A stretch of DNA of 7,032 nt from positions 1 to 7,032 of the forward strand of contig JAFAFZ010000179.1 of assembly GCA_023423215.1 (NCBI GenBank). The letters are read 5' to 3'. The translations under genes and the position numbers were made by a program. Below the pieces are notes generated by a model. The model worked only from the letters and a program-made list of their open reading frames with translations, had not been told where the DNA came from and made no database searches. Numbering within the stretch: position 1 is the stretch's first letter; each line of letters starts with the position of its first letter. Positions 5,676 through 7,032 of this stretch are shown here, in pieces. Source of the stretch: Actinomycetes bacterium (lineage in GTDB: Bacteria; Actinomycetota; Acidimicrobiia; Acidimicrobiales; Microtrichaceae).

Positions 5676-6868
5676 TGCTGGGGGTCGCATCGGGCGAGAT
5701 CACGACGACCTTCGTCCAGCTCGGCGCGATCCTCCTCGGCCTCTCCATCCTCGCCCGCGCCGCCCTGCGCGCCGGCTTCAGCCCGATCCCGCTCTACCTG
5801 ATCGGCGGCCTGCTCGTCGGTGTCGGCGGCCTGATCCCGTCCCGCATCACCGACGAGTTCGTCGAGGTCGCGGCAGAGATCGGCGTGCTCCTGCTGCTCT
5901 TCGCGCTCGGCCTCGAGTACACCCCGGCCGAGCTCTCCGGAGAGCTGAAGCGCAACGTGCGCGGCGGCCTGGTCGACCTGGTCGCCAACTTCGTGCCCGG
6001 CGCCGCGCTGGCGCTCCTGCTCGGGTGGGGCGCCGTCCCCGCGGTGCTGCTCGGCGGCGTCACCTACATCTCGTCCTCGGGCGTCATCTCGAAGCTGCTC
6101 GCCGACCTGGACCGCCTGGGCAACCGCGAGACCTCGACGATCCTGTCGATCCTCGTGCTCGAGGACCTCGTGATGGCCCTCTACCTGCCGATCGTCGGCG
6201 TGCTGCTCGCCGGTGCCGCGTTCGTGACCGGGGTGATCTCGCTCACGATCGCGCTGGCGGCCGTCGTGGTGATCATCGTGTTCGCCGTGCGGCTGGGCCC
6301 GTGGATGTCGCGCATGATCCACTCCGAGTCCGACGAGGTGCTCCTGCTCAGCGTGCTGGGCATGGTCCTGCTCGTCGGCGGCATGGCACAAGAGGTGCAG
6401 GTCTCGGCCGCGGTCGGTGCGTTCCTCGTGGGCCTGGCCATCTCCGGCCCCGCGCAGCACCGTGCGGGGTCGCTCCTCGAGCCGCTGCGCGACCTGTTCG
6501 CTGCGATCTTCTTCTTCGTGTTCGCGCTCGGCATCGATCCGGCGACGCTGCCCGGCGTGGTGGTCCCCGCCGTGCTGCTCGCCGCGGTGAGCGCCGTCAC
6601 GAAGATCGGCGTCGGCTGGTGGGCGGCGGGTCGGGCCGGCGTCGGCAAGCACGGCCGCTGGCGTGCCGGCACGATGCTCGTGCCCCGCGGCGAGTTCTCG
6701 GTCGTCATCGCGGGGCTCGGCGTCGCGGCCGGGGTCGAGCCGCGCCTCGGCCCCCTGACCGCCGCCTACGTGCTCGTGCTCGCCATCGCCGGATCGTTCC
6801 TCGTGCGCATCGACCGGCTGCCGACGTTCCTCGACCGCTCCCTGCGGGCTGCGCCCAGCGTGAGCTGA
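5675..6868 (+). CDS. khtU: KhtU-like cation:proton antiporter, CPA2 family
   Basis: This 397-residue integral membrane protein has about 11-12 hydrophobic segments (roughly 11-27, 36-54, 63-80, 100-136, 155-180, 185-206, 222-256, 272-287, 293-314, 338-352, 362-378). It is the right length for the short CPA2 antiporters without a fused RCK domain, which is supplied here by the preceding gene. CPA2 landmarks are LYLIGGLLVG near the first re-entrant segment, EIGVLLLLFALGLEY (68-82), the unwound TM segment YISSSGVISKLL (131-142), the acidic pair E163-D164 in ILVLEDLVMALYLP, and the late motif PRGEFSVVIAGLG (337-349). It likely exchanges K+ (or another monovalent cation) for H+ and helps with alkaline pH or K+ excess; ion choice is inferred. 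The start ATG shares a base with the khtT stop. Confidence 0.9.
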   Translation: MLGVASGEITTTFVQLGAILLGLSILARAALRAGFSPIPLYLIGGLLVGVGGLIPSRITDEFVEVAAEIGVLLLLFALGLEYTPAELSGELKRNVRGGLVDLVANFVPGAALALLLGWGAVPAVLLGGVTYISSSGVISKLLADLDRLGNRETSTILSILVLEDLVMALYLPIVGVLLAGAAFVTGVISLTIALAAVVVIIVFAVRLGPWMSRMIHSESDEVLLLSVLGMVLLVGGMAQEVQVSAAVGAFLVGLAISGPAQHRAGSLLEPLRDLFAAIFFFVFALGIDPATLPGVVVPAVLLAAVSAVTKIGVGWWAAGRAGVGKHGRWRAGTMLVPRGEFSVVIAGLGVAAGVEPRLGPLTAAYVLVLAIAGSFLVRIDRLPTFLDRSLRAAPSVS

Positions 6869-6873
6869 GGCCT

Positions 6874-6896
6874 GGTCGACGCTGCTGACCTCGACC
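6874..6896 (+). terminator. Weak hairpin after khtU
   Basis: GGTCGA (6874-6879) pairs with TCGACC (6891-6896) around an 11-base loop, beginning 5 bases past the khtU stop. There is no T-tract. It may mark the end of the khtTU transcript, but a 6-bp stem is marginal evidence in DNA this rich in G and C. Confidence 0.2.
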
Positions 6897-6926
6897 GAGT
6901 ACCGCCCGGCGCAGTGGCCGCCGCCG

Positions 6927-6944
6927 GTTACCCGCGGGTAGCTT
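6927..6944 (+). promoter_or_regulatory. Operator and -10 box of the Ccr-like gene (TACC-N4-GGTA)
   Basis: GTTACC-CGCG-GGTAGCTT contains the perfect 12-base palindrome TACCCGCGGGTA (6929-6940). The right half-site GGTA runs into TAGCTT (6939-6944), a TANNNT -10 box 8 bases before ATG 6953, implying a nearly leaderless transcript. The same site, identical outside the central four bases, overlaps the thiolase -10 at 1519-1536. A repressor bound here would cover the -10 box. Confidence 0.6.
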
Positions 6945-6952
6945 GCGCGACC

Positions 6953-7032
6953 ATGCAGGAGATCCTCGAGGCCATCCAGTCCGGCGCGTCCGGCGACGAC
7001 ATCGCCAACCTGACGCTGCCCGAGTCCACCCG
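6953..7032 (+). CDS. ccrA: Probable crotonyl-CoA carboxylase/reductase, N-terminal 26 residues (partial)
   Basis: Only 26 complete codons are present before the window ends. They read MQEILEAIQSGASGDDIANL, then TLPEST. Actinobacterial crotonyl-CoA carboxylase/reductases, as I remember those of Streptomyces, open with MKEILDAIQS, a short spacer and then an 'LPLP(D/E)S(Y/T)R' segment before the medium-chain reductase fold; the resemblance is close over this stretch. The full enzyme uses NADPH and CO2 to convert crotonyl-CoA to ethylmalonyl-CoA. The ATG has no ribosome-binding site but follows a -10 box by 8 bases. The shared operator with the thiolase, an enzyme of the same pathway, independently supports this call. 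The domain that would prove it lies outside the window, so a different protein with a similar short N-terminus cannot be excluded. Confidence 0.68.
   Translation, partial: MQEILEAIQSGASGDDIANLTLPEST

Noticed and set aside
2205..5690. A stop-free minus-strand frame of 1161 codons across three plus-strand genes
   Set aside because: The genes at 2253, 3744 and 5193 are all in the same frame, and this minus frame lies codon-on-codon opposite them. Stops there would need TTA, CTA or TCA in the sense genes, which are rare at this GC content. The product is Arg/Gly/Val/Pro-rich with no domain, while the plus-strand genes have clear motifs.
1..7032. Mobile elements, CRISPR arrays, tRNA or rRNA genes, integrase sites
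   Set aside because: I found no transposase motif, spaced repeat array, cloverleaf or rRNA-like stretch on either strand.

Overview
This window is chromosomal DNA from a very GC-rich bacterium, most likely an actinobacterium. The clues are the strong G/C bias at third codon positions, TANNNT-type -10 boxes lying 7-8 bases from start codons (leaderless transcripts), and family members typical of that phylum. An Acidimicrobiia-like lineage is possible, but I cannot establish it from sequence alone. I see no insertion sequence, CRISPR array, tRNA or rRNA.

Layout. On the minus strand, reading right to left, are a GNAT acetyltransferase (1624-2208), an acetyl-CoA C-acetyltransferase (thiolase, 283-1464) and the 5' end of a gene with an AbiEi-type antitoxin N-terminal domain (1-138, runs off the window). 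The 145-base gap after the thiolase holds three hairpins. The last has a T-tract and looks like an intrinsic terminator, yet it also contains the ribosome-binding site and start codon of the AbiEi-like gene. On the plus strand are an unrecognised secreted lipoprotein (2253-3692), a DUF3089 alpha/beta-hydrolase lipoprotein (3744-5096), a translationally coupled KhtT/KhtU-like regulator and cation:proton antiporter (5193-5675 and 5675-6868), and the first 26 codons of a gene whose N-terminus looks like crotonyl-CoA carboxylase/reductase (6953 to the window end).

How the genes fit together. The main link is regulatory. The thiolase promoter (1519-1536) and the promoter of the Ccr-like gene (6927-6944) carry the same 18-base site, GTTACC-N4-GGTAGCTT. 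It contains a TACC-N4-GGTA dyad, and in both cases a GGTA half-site runs directly into the -10 box of the flanking gene. Thiolase (acetoacetyl-CoA formation) and Ccr (reductive carboxylation of crotonyl-CoA) are the entry and signature steps of the ethylmalonyl-CoA pathway. The shared site therefore suggests one repressor, perhaps TetR-like, controlling a local regulon that flanks four apparently unrelated genes. The envelope lipoproteins and the antiporter pair have their own promoters and no obvious connection to that pathway.
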